Source: Delphinus delphis
Taxonomy: Eukaryota > Chordata > Mammalia > Artiodactyla > Delphinidae
Reading direction: 5' to 3'
Assembly: GCF_949987515.2 (NCBI RefSeq)
Contig: NC_082696.1
Coordinates: 60,892,447 to 60,956,446, forward strand
Length of the DNA: 64,000 nucleotides
The number at the start of each line of letters is the position of its first letter. Position 1 is the first letter of the stretch. The notes below the pieces were generated by a model, which searched no databases, was not told the origin of the DNA, and was given only the letters and a program-made list of their open reading frames with translations. This document shows positions 1 to 10,488 of this stretch, piece after piece. The translations under genes and the position numbers were made by a program.

Positions 1-59
1 TCTGTAGTCAAAATCGGGCTTTTCATATACAGAAAAAATAAAATCAGGTCCCTAGTTTA

Positions 60-345
60 AGTTAATTATAAATTAACGTCCTAGTTATGAAAGGCAAAAC
101 CGTATAACCAATGGAAGAAAATATAGAAGAAAATCTTTAGATGGAGAAATACTACTTAAACAATTATATATAGCACAGCTAAAAGCTAAAAAACAGATTC
201 ACTATATCAAACTTAAGGACTTGTTATCCAAAATTAAGGGTAAAGTTAATGGATAGGTGACAAATTGAGGGAATATAATATCTAGCTCAAAATCTGACAT
301 CCAATTGTATTTAAAGTAGAAAAAAAGCTGTGAATTTGAAATTAA
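60..345 (+). mobile_element. Decayed LINE-1 (L1) ORF2 remnant
   Basis: The stretch around 90-170 (an 'aatggaagaaaatat...gaaaatctt' pattern) followed near 215 by 'ggacttgttatccaaaatta' follows the order of the C-terminal part of L1 ORF2 in sense orientation. It is heavily mutated, has stops in all frames and lacks a recognisable 3' end or poly(A). It is an old, inactive fragment. The family is inferred from the order of motifs; the exact subfamily and borders are not clear. Confidence 0.5.
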
Positions 346-2411
346 AAGAAAGAGAAGACTATAGCTAACACATATATGAAGATAAATGTAGATGAAAGGA
401 ACATTGAACATGTCAAATTAGAAATTTGAAAATACTAAATGTTGACAAGGAAGGGTGAAGACAGGTATCTTTATGCTACCTGGAGAACAGGTTGGTATAT
501 TAAGTGTATGCATGCACCTATGATTCAGAGGACTATATACTTTAGTTTGCCAGGTTCTGGTTCATACAGTTGTTCCAGTATAATTATGAATAATGCCCTC
601 TTCCAGTCTGAACATTATTTTAGTGTAGATGACAAGTTAAATGATTACCCTACTGATGATCTAGCAATTCTACACCTGATATTGCCAGGAAAACTCACAC
701 AGGTCTAAAAGAAAATAGGTATGAAATGTACATCACCGTGCTGTTTGTGCTAGCTGGAAACTGGAGGCAACCTGATGTCCATTTCCAGGGGAATGATTAA
801 ATAGTACTTAAAGATAACACTTAAAGCCATGAAATACTATCGAGAAATTAGAAACAGTACACTAAATATGCATTGTGGAGGTAGAGTTGATTTATAACTG
901 TATTGAGGAACTCTATCTTTATTTCAGGGCCACCTGGAGGTCTGGTTTTTATTCTTTGCCAAGATAAGAGACAGTAGAATTTATGATGTGTTGGGGACTC
1001 ACTGGGCCAGTTTCTTAAGAATGGTTGAAACTAGTCTACTGGTGTCTGATAAGCCTGCCTTGCTTATGTGACCAAAGGGACATAAAATGGATTCCCTGGG
1101 AACTTTTCCTTTGAGTTTGCCTAATAATGGCTCCTTGCAAATGAGATGTCTCTTGGACCTCTAATTCTCTCTTGCACTCTCTTTGGTTATGCTGGTATAT
1201 TTTACATTTAAATGCAAGCCTAAGTCAGGATGCTCTGTGGAGTCTGGTGAGTCCTTCTGAACTGGGGAAATCTTTACATACATTTAGCTACCTGGATAGA
1301 TCTTGTTTAGTAAAACAAGAAACTGAACAAGACACCATACTATGCATCAAAATATACTCTATGTAAATTAATAAAAAATCTGCACACACACAAAACTATA
1401 TTTTGCAAAGATATGTATAACCAGGGATATATAGTATATATCGAACATTAGCGTGAATGTCTACCATGAGTGGGAGGAAACAAATGGGCGTCAATGATCA
1501 GAACCTTGGAGAGACTCGGGACTATAGTGTGCTGATGAGTTTGAGTCTCGCACCTCTCAGTATCTGGGGCTTCAAGACAGTCTATGGTTTACAGGATACA
1601 ATATCTTTTTCCACTGGGTATATGATTGAAAGTTTTAAGATTCTTGTACTGCTAGTCAGCTCAGTCCAATGTCAATGGGACATGGGTTTGCATATGTTAA
1701 GTCTAATTTGCTAATAGCTGAACATTAAAGCAGGCAGTCCCAAATGGCTATGTGATGAAATTCCCTGAAAAATATTATTCAACTTTAAAATCAGCTAGGG
1801 TCAAGCTTTGATAAGTTTAGTGATGAACTCTGGAAATTTAGATAAGTATTTTCAGTTGACAAGGATGATTGCGGGCAAAATTGAAGACTGAAATGTGGCA
1901 TAATTTTTGGTTTTAGTTCTTTACCCAAAGAACTAAACTTCTTAGTCAGAGGGCTAAGTCTATACCTTTAAAAAGAATACATAACACTTACAAAATACCA
2001 GATGGTCTTTCCTGGAAATTTAGGATTTTTTTGACAGAATTCTTTGGAGAATCAACTCAAAATTATATTGAATATTGACAGGAAATGGAAATATGTGATC
2101 TTCTCTACAGCCTGATTTTTGGTGTGGTTAAACACTTTAGTCTCTCTTTTAAAATTTGTTTAAGGTTCCTACGTACATTTTTTTGTAAAAACAATTCCAT
2201 CTTTGTAACTAGAATTAAGTAAAAGCCCTAAGTGTCTATTAAATATCTATTAGGTTGACAAGTACATCCTGAAAGGTTAAAGCTTAGTTTGGGGAGCTGT
2301 CATATAATGAGATGTGAGAAGAAATGTTTTCTCAAATTACTATTGCTCATCTCTGCTATGCTTAGCATGCGGTAGACACTCAAGAAACAGTAGCTGAAAG
2401 AATGCAAGTAT
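346..2411. other. No recognised feature
   Basis: AT-rich sequence with only short open frames (largest about 89 codons) that show no recognisable motif, splice context or codon pattern. Part of 790-880 vaguely resembles an old L1 3' end but cannot be assigned. Nothing else is supported here. Confidence 0.5.
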
Positions 2412-2424
2412 AAAAGTAGAGATG

Positions 2425-2630
2425 GGGCTTCCCTAGTGGCGCAGTGGTTGAGAGTCCGCCTGCCGATGCAGGGAATATGGGTTTGTGCCCTGGTCCGGGA
2501 AGATCCCACATGCCGCGGAGCAGCTGGGCCCGTAAGCCATGGCCGCTGAGCCTGCGCGTATGGAGCCTGTGCTCTGCAACGGGAGAGGCCACAACAGTGA
2601 GAGGCCCGCGTATCACAAAAAAAAAAAAAA
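2425..2630 (+). mobile_element. CHR-type SINE (tRNA-Glu derived), short form, complete
   Basis: Begins with the typical head 'gggcttccctagtggcgcag', followed by a tRNA-like region with an A box near 2440 and a degenerate B box near 2490 ('gggtttgtgccctgg'), and ends in a run of A. It is flanked by a perfect 13-bp target-site duplication, 'aaaagtagagatg', at 2412-2424 and 2631-2643. This pins the borders and shows insertion by L1-type target-primed reverse transcription. The perfect duplication and pure A tail indicate a fairly young copy. CHR SINEs are characteristic of whales, hippos and ruminants; this short form is abundant in cetaceans. Open frames crossing it are accidental. Confidence 0.93.
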
Positions 2631-2643
2631 AAAAGTAGAGATG

Positions 2644-3214
2644 TTTAGGATTAGAAGAAAAAATTAGTATAACTAATAGCCTACTTAAGATATTTGAAGT
2701 GCTATCAAGCTGAAAGAGGTGAAATTTGTTTTTTGAGTATCTGGAAGTCAGAGCTCAGATCAATGATGGTGTTTCAAGAGAAGCAGAATTTCATTAGGTA
2801 TAAAGAACTCTAATATAATTAGGCTACTTGAAAATGGAATGGCAACTTGGGGAAAGAGTGTGTTGCCTGTTGCTGAAAGAGTTCAAGCGGAAGTCTTGTG
2901 GCTACTCAACGAAGATGCAGTAGAGGGCTTGGAACACTGGATGACAGGTAGAACTAGGTGACCTGTGATCAACAGTATAGTCTACCCTGTGTTCAAAGAT
3001 AAATTGCAAGTGAATGTATCCAGAGAACAGAAGAGAATAAACAAATGGTCATCAGTTCCTTCTATATTACCTGCTACCCATAAATATTATCCTTTGGTTT
3101 GAAATTCCATGATCTTGGCCCACGCTGGTTAATTATTAGCCAAGACAATTTATTTATTTACGAGAAGGCAAAGCCTTTGTGTGGACTTATGCAATCTGAA
3201 ATATTAACAATATA
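2644..3214. other. No recognised feature
   Basis: Mixed sequence between a young SINE and an L2 relic. I see no coding potential, repeats or conserved motif that I can name. Confidence 0.45.
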
Positions 3215-3468
3215 TGTGACTCACCTACTCGTTTACTCAACAATTTTTTTAAGTGATCACTTTATCTTAGACACTGGTGATATAGTGTTGATAAGGAAAG
3301 TTTCTACTTTCAGAAAGCTGAGTTCTAGTGAGAGAAGACATGTAACAAACACATCAAACAATAAGTAAATAGAAAAATTTCAGAATGTGTTAAGTGAGGA
3401 GAATAGGCTCTTAAGTAGACAAAAGTGGAAGCAGAGGACCAGTTAAGAGCCTACTGCAATATTCCAAT
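3215..3468 (-). mobile_element. LINE-2 (L2) relic, first part, interrupted
   Basis: The + strand shows the reverse complement of an L2 3' region: 'cacctactcgtttactcaac', then 'gacactggtgatatagtgtt', then 'agttctagtgagagaagaca' and a closing 'gagcctactgcaatattcca'. The last motif belongs to a part of L2 that resumes at about 6816. The element is therefore split by the old L1 that begins near 3470. Ancient, inactive and diverged. Confidence 0.65.
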
Positions 3469-3974
3469 TAAGAAATTTTGAAAAAAAGTTTTATTTCTAG
3501 CACGTTGGGAGACTAGATAACCAGGAAAAAAACCTCTCCTAGTTAATGTAACCAAAAACATAAGGTATATGTAAACAAGCAAAGAAATAAATAAATATGT
3601 TAATAAAATATGTAAAAACACTTTTGGGGAAAATTATAAAGCTTTATTAAAAGACAAGGAAAAAACCCTAAACAAGTAGAGAGGTATATCCTGTTTTTGA
3701 TTTACCAAAAGGCTGAGTATGTTAAAGATTGAAATTTCCCCAAACTGCCTTATAGGTTCAATGCAACTAAAAGAAGAAAAAGGATCTTTAAAGAAAATTG
3801 AAAACTATTTAAAATTTATACAGAAACAATAATAGCCAAGACTCTCTAGAAGAAGCATCAGGTGAAGAAACTTGCTCTATAAAACATCAAGATGTAATAT
3901 TATAAAGTTATAGCTATATAATTAAGATAACATTGTATTTGAGATAGGAAATAGACAGTGGAAGAAAACATTCT

Positions 3975-4023
3975 AAAAATAGACCCACACAAAAAAAATT
4001 AAAAAATAAAAATAGACCCACAC
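3975..4023. repeat. 16-bp direct repeat flanking an A-rich 17-mer
   Basis: The unit 'aaaaatagacccacac' occurs at 3975-3990 and again at 4008-4023. The spacer is 'aaaaaaaattaaaaaat'. It lies within L1 ORF2 sequence that normally has one copy. The pattern looks like a target-site duplication around a tail-only insertion, but a local slippage duplication would look similar. Confidence 0.75.
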
Positions 4024-4495
4024 ATGTATGGAGACTTGATTTGTTACACTACCAGTTACTGGAAAAGAGTTGACTACTTCAGGAACTGTGCTGGAGCTTA
4101 GACGTTTGTTCAAAAATGAAAAATGAAATTAAATCCCTATAGGTGCCATTCACAAAATTTGCTTTAAGAAATGTGAAATATTTAAATGTAAAAGGCACAA
4201 CTTTAAAAGCTTTAGAGGGAAATATAGGAAAATATCCTTGTGATTCAATGTTTGGAAAGGTTATCTCAAAGAAGATTCAAAAAGTCCAAACTCACAAGAA
4301 AATATTCATAAATTTGACTCAATTAAAATATATATTATCATAAGATACCATAAAACTAATAGAAGAATAAGATCTGAACTGAAATAAAATATTTACAAAA
4401 TCATATTGGATAAAAGATCATAATGTTGAAAATATAAAATTTCTACAAATCAATAATTATAAGACAATTAATAAAAATGCTTAAATAATGACAAA

Positions 4496-4681
4496 GCACA
4501 GATGCAAGAGGGAGGCGATATGGGGATATATGTATAGCTGATTCACTTTGTTATAAAGCAGATACTAACATACCATTGTAAAACAATTATACTCCAATAA
4601 AGATGTTAAAAGAAAACACAGGGGGAAAAAAAGATTAAAGAGTAAATAAAGATAACTAGAATTTCCAAAAACAGAAAAAAC
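4496..4681 (+). mobile_element. Young-type L1 3' end, 5' truncated, with extra A-rich tail
   Basis: Contains the terminal L1 block 'gatatggggatatatgtata', 'gctgattcactttgttataa' and the end 'ccaataaagatgtta', the same 3' end seen complete at 41160-41270. About 65 further bases with a second 'aataaa' (near 4646) follow before 'aatgcttaaat' at 4682-4692, which matches 4476-4486 upstream. These two copies look like a target-site duplication that has since diverged. The extra bases could be a short 3' transduction. Confidence 0.8.
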
Positions 4682-5258
4682 AATGCTTAAATGACCAAAT
4701 ATGCATTTCAGAGAACAGGGAACATGAATGGACATAAATATAAGGAAAGATGCTAAACCACATTAGTAACCAGGAAAATGTAAATTTTATATCACAAAAA
4801 GATGCCTCCTTATACTCTTCAGAAGGGCAAAAATTAAAAAATTAGAGATTATAATTAGTATTGGTGAGGTAGTGAAACTATAGTAACTCTCATTTACTGT
4901 TAGTAGTAGTGTAAAGCAGCACAAACATTTAATAGTTTGGCGTAATTCATTGCACTTGAACATATGAAAACCTCAGGACTTCATTCTTATACTCTACATA
5001 TGTACTTTGAAGAAACTCTAAGATATATTCACAACAGACTTATTCCAAGAATGGTTCATAGCAGTATTGTTTTTAATTCAAGATGAGAACAATAAAACAT
5101 CAAGAAAAATTGGGAAATCATCCAAATCTTTATACAAATTATAATTAATATGTAAATTGTGAAACACTGAAACAATTGCCTAGTATAAAGCACTAAAAGT
5201 GAGTGAACTACAAATTCACACAGTAACACAGACAAATCTCACAAACAAGATATTGAGA

Positions 5259-5417
5259 CCCGCGTGCCTAGAGCTCGTGCTCCACAACAAGAGAAGCCAC
5301 TGCAATGAGAACCCGTGCACCACACAAAGAGCAGGCCCTGCTCTTTGCAACTAGAGAAAGCCGTCGCGCAGCAACGAAGACTCAATGCAGCCAAAAATAA
5401 ATTAATTAATTAATTAA
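5259..5417 (+). mobile_element. CHR-type SINE, 3' part only (5' truncated)
   Basis: Reads 'cccgcgtgcctagagctcgt', 'ctccacaacaagagaagcca' and 'gcagccaaaaataaatta', which is the 3' domain of the long CHR SINE seen complete at 32056-32434. The tRNA-like head with its promoter boxes is missing, so it cannot be transcribed by Pol III from its own promoter. The 5' break sits exactly at a target-site duplication. Confidence 0.88.
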
Positions 5418-6463
5418 AAAAAAGAAAAAACAGACAAACTGGACTTCATCAGAATGAAGACCTTTTGTGCATCAGAAGACACTATCAAGAGAATAAAAAG
5501 ACAATTCACAGAATGGGATAGAATATTTGCAAATCATGTATCTAAGAGCTTAATATCTAGAATATATAAAGAACTCCTTCAATTCAACAACAGCAAAAAA
5601 ACAAACAACCCAGTTCAAAAATGGGCAGAGAACTTGGACAGTTCTCCAAAGAAGATACACAAATAGCCAGCAAAAGCACATGAAAAGAGGCTCAACATCA
5701 CTACTCATTAAGGAAACGCAAATCAAAACACAGTGAGATACCACCTCAAACCCATTTGGATGGCTATTATCAAAAAAATGGAAAATATGTGTTAGTGACG
5801 ATGTGAAGAAATTAGAATCCTCATACATTGCTGGTGAGAATGGAAAACAGTGTACCCACTGTTGAAAACAGCGTGTGGGTGCCTCAAAAAGTTGAACGTA
5901 GAATTACTATATGACCCATCAATTCCACTTCTAGGTACGTAGTCAGAACAAGTGAAAGCAGGGACTGAAACAGATGTCAGTACATCCAAGTTTATAGCAG
6001 CATTATTAAAAAGAGCCAAAATGTGGAAGCAACCCAGTTGTCCATCAATGTATGAATGGATAAACAAAACGTAGTATATCCATACAATGAAATATCATTC
6101 AGCCTTGAAAAGGAAAGAAATTGTGACACGTGCTACAACATGGATGAACATTATACTAAGAGAAATAAGCCAGACAGAAAAGGTCAAATACTGTTTGATT
6201 CCACTTACATAGGAATCCCTGGAATAGTCGGATCCATAGAGACAGAAAGTAGAAGGATCAGTGCCAGGGCTGGGGACTTGTGCGGGGGGGGAGGACTGAA
6301 TGTTTAATGGTCAGAGCTGGAGAAGATGAGAAAGTCCTGGAAATAGTGGTAACGGTTATACAACAATGTGAATGTTGAACCATATGCTTGAAAGTTAGTA
6401 AAATGGTGTATTTCATGTTACATATATTTTGCCACAATAAAAGAAAAGTAAAAAGGGAAAAAA
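5418..6463 (+). mobile_element. LINE-1 3' end (ORF2 C-terminus and 3' UTR), 5' truncated
   Basis: Sense L1: 'actggacttcatcagaatga' near 5440, then the blocks typical of the ORF2 C-terminal region ('gggcagagaacttggacag', 'aatcaaaacacagtgagata', 'ccatacaatgaaatatcatt') and an A-rich end near 6460. The short open frames at 5454-5666 and 6056-6307 are remnants of ORF2. Several frameshifts and stops break it. It is intermediate in age, younger than the L1 around it. Confidence 0.88.
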
Positions 6464-6815
6464 AAGATATTGAGAGAAAGAAGCAGATTTCAGAAGAATA
6501 TATACCGTACAACTCCATTTATGAAAAGTTCAAAAACAATCAAAACTAAATAATGTATTAACTATGATACACATAGAGAAAGAAAAACTTTTCAAATAGC
6601 AAGAGATCATGAGCCTATGATTTAGGATGCTGGTTACCTCTTGGAGAAGCAGAGGGCAATCTGATCAACAATGGCATTCAAGGTATTCAAAGGATATTGT
6701 TCAATTTCTGAAGTTGGATGTTAATTGAAAAATATTTCTTAAGCTTTACATATACATTTTATACATTTATTTTATGAAATATTCCACTGATATTAAAACA
6801 AAGTAAAAACAAATG

Positions 6816-7265
6816 ACTGTCGTTTGATGATGATGTTAGCAATGCGGATGGAGAGAATGGGCATTTTTGATGTATGTTGTTACAGCAGATAAGACTTTAT
6901 GAATGGGTTGCATGTGCAAAATGAGTTAAAAAGTGATATTAAGAACGAATCCCAGATTTTTGACTTGAAAAAACAAGGGACATGTTGCCATTGATTATTC
7001 AAATGAGGAGCATGTTTACCAGAAACAAGATTTTTGACCTGTACATGCAATTTTTTATGTGTGTAATAGGCATACCCACAATGTTAAGTTGGCAGTTGGA
7101 TACATGAATTTTGAGATAAGGAGATATATCAAGGTTGGTGATACAAATTTAGGAGTCAAGGGCAGATAGATGGCATTCATATTAAACCATAGAACTAGAT
7201 GTGATCACTTCAGGAAAGTTTAGATTGAAAGGGAAGTAGGTCCATGGTCAAGATGTGGTTCTCCA
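6816..7265 (-). mobile_element. LINE-2 relic, second part
   Basis: Continues the reverse-strand L2 cut at 3468. The motifs 'gttggcagttggatacatga' (about 7089) and 'atttaggagtcaagggcaga' (about 7148) match the order expected downstream of the first part. The two L2 pieces thus bracket 3.3 kb of later insertions. Confidence 0.65.
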
Positions 7266-8420
7266 ACTATTCAAGGCTGAATATCTGAGATGTGTTCATT
7301 TTAATAGTCATTGGAAGATTTCAATACCTTATTTTGGTCAATCATAATTTTCTCAGTATGTGATATATTTGAAATAATCTACTTTAAATTAGTTTTTTGA
7401 ATAGGCAGCCTGTACACACATTTAATAAATAGGCAAATAGGTTTTGTTTGTTTTTACCTCACTTCCGTCCTTTATTCCGTCACTAAATTGCCTTAGGCAT
7501 GAAAAAATATACCTTAGAATTTATTTTACTGATCTCTTCACTGCTCTTATGTAAGGTATACTATAATGAGTCCTAGATTCTAGATAAGTATTAAAGAAGT
7601 TATCCATAACTACACCTATATATCCTCTTACAAATAACAATTTTTCAAAAATTATTATGTCATTCTTTCTGGCTTTTTAGAAGCACAATTAAACTTTATT
7701 AGTAAGAACTACTTAGAAATAGATCACAGCAACCAGAATAAATACAATGCTAAATATTTGTTCAATGAATATTTTATTCATCATTGTTTAAATACAATTC
7801 TGAAAACAATTCAAGGACCCAAATACATGCAAATTGGTGTTTGTTTTGGTATTTATGGCTTTGCTTTACTCTACTTCCTAAAATATAGCAATAAAGTTGA
7901 GAGATACATTTTTGTAAAGATGAGGGCTTTCTTTTGGTGAGGACCATTATTGTTTCTCTATTTTTAAAAAAACTGGATTTATTTTTGTTTTCTCACAATG
8001 GCCTTTCATTTTCTCAGAGTTCATTAACTTTAGCAGCTTGTTTTTGCTAAAATATTCAGATGCACCACTGTCATTCTCTTTATGCCAACGGACTTCCACA
8101 GTAACTTCTTATTGTACAGTTCTTAGTTCTTTCACACAAGTTACGGACTGAACTTCCAGTTCTGGTTTTCTTCCTTTTTCTGACTAAGGTCATATGTTTT
8201 CACGAGAAATAGACTGTAGAATGATAGGCTTTGTCTTTCTAAATGTCCTCAGCAACATTTGTCTATATATTAGAAGGCAAACTTATGGTGCTAATATCTG
8301 GAAAATTAACAAACTAATATTCTATTAAAATTTGGATTGATCTCATGCACTTACTTTCCCTCCTTTCAATAACCTTACCAAAATGACTACAAAGGAACAA
8401 AAAGTTTTTAAACACTCAAA
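7266..8420. other. No recognised feature
   Basis: T-rich stretch with poly-pyrimidine runs and no frame longer than about 60 codons. I see no repeat family or conserved motif I can name. Confidence 0.45.
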
Positions 8421-10270
8421 GAGAAGGAGAAACAGAGAAATATCAGCAGCTGAGATTCAGCGGGACCAATTTCAGGAGGAATCAGAAGGCAAATGGAAGA
8501 GTAGTAACTGAACTAGACTTCAGGAAGGGAGCCTCCACCTAAATGCCTGGGCAGAGGGACAACAAGAAGCTGGTCAATACAGCCATGGGATCCTGGAAAG
8601 ATCAGCATCTGGAGATACCAAGTATCACAGAAATTACAAGCTATTGAAAATGGACGGTTGCTTAAAAAGATGCATATGGGATCTGGTGTTTCCTAGTCTC
8701 CCTTCCCCACCTTCAAAAACAAGGTGACTACCAGCATGGAAAACAAACCACATGTATATTTTCAAGAAAAAATAAACCACAGTGGCTCTAAACATGAGGA
8801 CACTAAGAACAGTGAAGAAATGAGGTGAGGATCAGAGCTAAATACAAGGATGCAGTGAGGGTATGAAAACATAATGATGGGACCCTTTGATCCCAGACCT
8901 CCAGCCACAGGAGGGAAGAAGACTGAGGAGTCTTCTTTTCAGAAACTGAATGGCTGAGTGGGGGGAGCAGGAATCTAAATATTGATGTCTCCCAATGAAA
9001 AGATCAACTCACTGATTAATCACTGTAAACGAAGCACATCAAACAAATTCTATCTACACACAAAGAGTTTGAATTATCTTTGGATGGCTTTACCTTCAAA
9101 TATGAGTGCATAATTAGGGATGGTGGGACACTTGTTAGCCTCTAATATGAAAGAGACATCAAAGCAAGCACACTGGAAAAAGGATCATGAGAGAAAAAGT
9201 ATAGTGAGTATCTCAGAATTACAAAAGTAGATGTGGCATCCATGGAACAAAAACAGAAGGCAATGAAGTTAGAGCAGTCAAAGAACAAGAAAAAGATCTC
9301 GGAAATATTACCCAAATTAAAACTCCAATAGAAAATTTGGAAAACAAGGTTGAGGGAATCTCCCAGATTTAAGAATAAAAATGAAAGGGAAAAAAATTGG
9401 AATGGAAAAAAGAAAACAATTAGAGTCAATTCTGATGGTCCAACATCTAATTCAATAGCATTCCAGAATAGAACAAAGAGGAAATAATTTAAAAATTATT
9501 TTTAAAAACAACAGGAAAATAACAACAGAAAAAAACAAGAAACTAATGGCATGATTGCAAACGCTCATTGAATACCTAGGACAATCAATAATTGTTTTAA
9601 AGAAATGCACACCAAAGTGCATCATCTTGAAATTTTAGAACTCCAGAGACAGAGTAAATAATCAAGATTCCAAAAGGGTGTAGGGGCAGGTGACATAAAA
9701 GGGAACAGAAAAAAGGAACAGCTTCTGAATTAGCAGCAGAAAACACTAGATATCGATAGATCTCTAAAATCGAAGGAGAAATGATTGTTACCAGGCAATT
9801 CCACAGCCAATCAAATTAGCTGAGTGTGAGGAAAAATAAAAGGTAGAGTGCTCCAGGAGGAAAGTTTGCAAGGGGGAAAAAAGAAGCTTATAAATTATAT
9901 GATAATTTTTATTTTTTATATTCAAAATTTATAATTTTATCAGTTTAAAAATTATATTAAAGGGTTTTGATAGGTTTGATATGCTGCAAATGTTAGGAAT
10001 AGTTACATTAAAAACCATGTATGTAAATAAAAAAAGAAATTATTAACTCCAAGAATAATAAAAAATTATATAAGAAAAGATGGTAGAGAATTAGATCAGT
10101 AATGTGTATCTACATAATCACATTGCAATAATATAAAAACTGACTACTGATTAAAGTTTGTAATATTCATAGTTTAGGAGGTTGGGTAAAAGGGAATTTG
10201 TGTGTGTGGGGGTTGTAAGTATCATGATCTCATTTACCATAAAACAAAGTCAAAAATAAACTTAATCCTT
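8421..10270 (+). mobile_element. L1-lineage relic (L1 or HAL1-like), ORF1-type region
   Basis: Sense-strand sequence around 9290-9370 ('aaaatttggaaaacaaggtt') encodes a broken coiled-coil-like stretch. It is followed at 9590-9640 by 'accaaagtgcatcatcttga' and 'aattttagaactccagagac', then near 9790 by 'ttaccaggcaattccacagc' and near 9820 by 'ctgagtgtgag'. This order matches the ORF1-like segment of old mammalian L1/HAL1 elements. All frames are interrupted. The subfamily and exact ends are uncertain. Confidence 0.55.
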
Positions 10271-10411
10271 GATTAATTAATTCATAGCAACATATGAAAC
10301 TTGTACCAGAACTATGTCTGGTATTACATATTTGTCAGTGCTGTATCTCTGGGGTGCCAATCTGGAGGAAGAGACCTGGGGAGGGATTGCAGGTTTTTAA
10401 AAATTGTACTA

Positions 10412-10486
10412 TTGAGGCTAGCCAAAAAAGTTCGTTCGGGTGTTTCTGTAACATAAAAACCCGAACGAACTTTTTGGCCAGCCCAA
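10412..10486. mobile_element. Mariner-type MITE, near-perfect palindrome
   Basis: A 75-bp element flanked by TA dinucleotides (10410-10411 and 10487-10488), as expected of Tc1/mariner insertion. The two arms are inverted copies around 10450. The left arm carries 'aaaaagttcgttcggg' and the right arm carries its reverse complement 'cccgaacgaacttttt'. RNA from either strand would fold into one long hairpin with a loop of roughly 10-15 nt. In cattle, mariner palindromes with this same arm sequence are the recognised source of the large miR-2284/2285 microRNA family. It has no coding capacity. Confidence 0.85.
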
Positions 10487-10488
10487 TA

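Larger units (their letters stand above)
5247..6475 (+). mobile_element. Composite SINE + L1 insertion within one target-site duplication
   Basis: The 12-bp repeat 'aagatattgaga' lies at 5247-5258 and 6464-6475. Between the copies is the 3' part of a CHR SINE (5259 to about 5417) fused in an A-rich stretch to a 5'-truncated L1 3' end (about 5418-6463, sense). Flanking bases on both sides belong to the same older L1, so the composite is a single or stepwise insertion into that L1. It may be a template-switch product, or an L1 that landed in the SINE's own A tail. Confidence 0.8.
3470..6815 (+). mobile_element. Old LINE-1 3' half, itself split by two later insertions
   Basis: Sense-orientation L1 ORF2 sequence is recognisable at 3830-4030 (the '...caagatgtaatattataaag...atagacccacac' block), at 4740-5246 ('aaagatgctaaaccacatta', 'gttcatagcagtattgtttt'), and after an interruption at 6476-6815 ('tccatttatgaaaagttc', then an A-rich 3' end). 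The two gaps are occupied by a younger L1 3' end (about 4496-4681) and a SINE+L1 composite (5259-6463). Frames are broken throughout, so it cannot make reverse transcriptase. It sits inside an older reverse-strand L2. Confidence 0.75.

Noticed and set aside
2444..2638. Forward frame with Pro/Arg-rich sequence, and similar frames at 32075, 46045, 54840
   Set aside because: All are translations of GC-richer CHR SINE bodies.
5258..5430. tRNA gene
   Set aside because: tRNA-derived SINE fragments only; no intact cloverleaf or anticodon arm.
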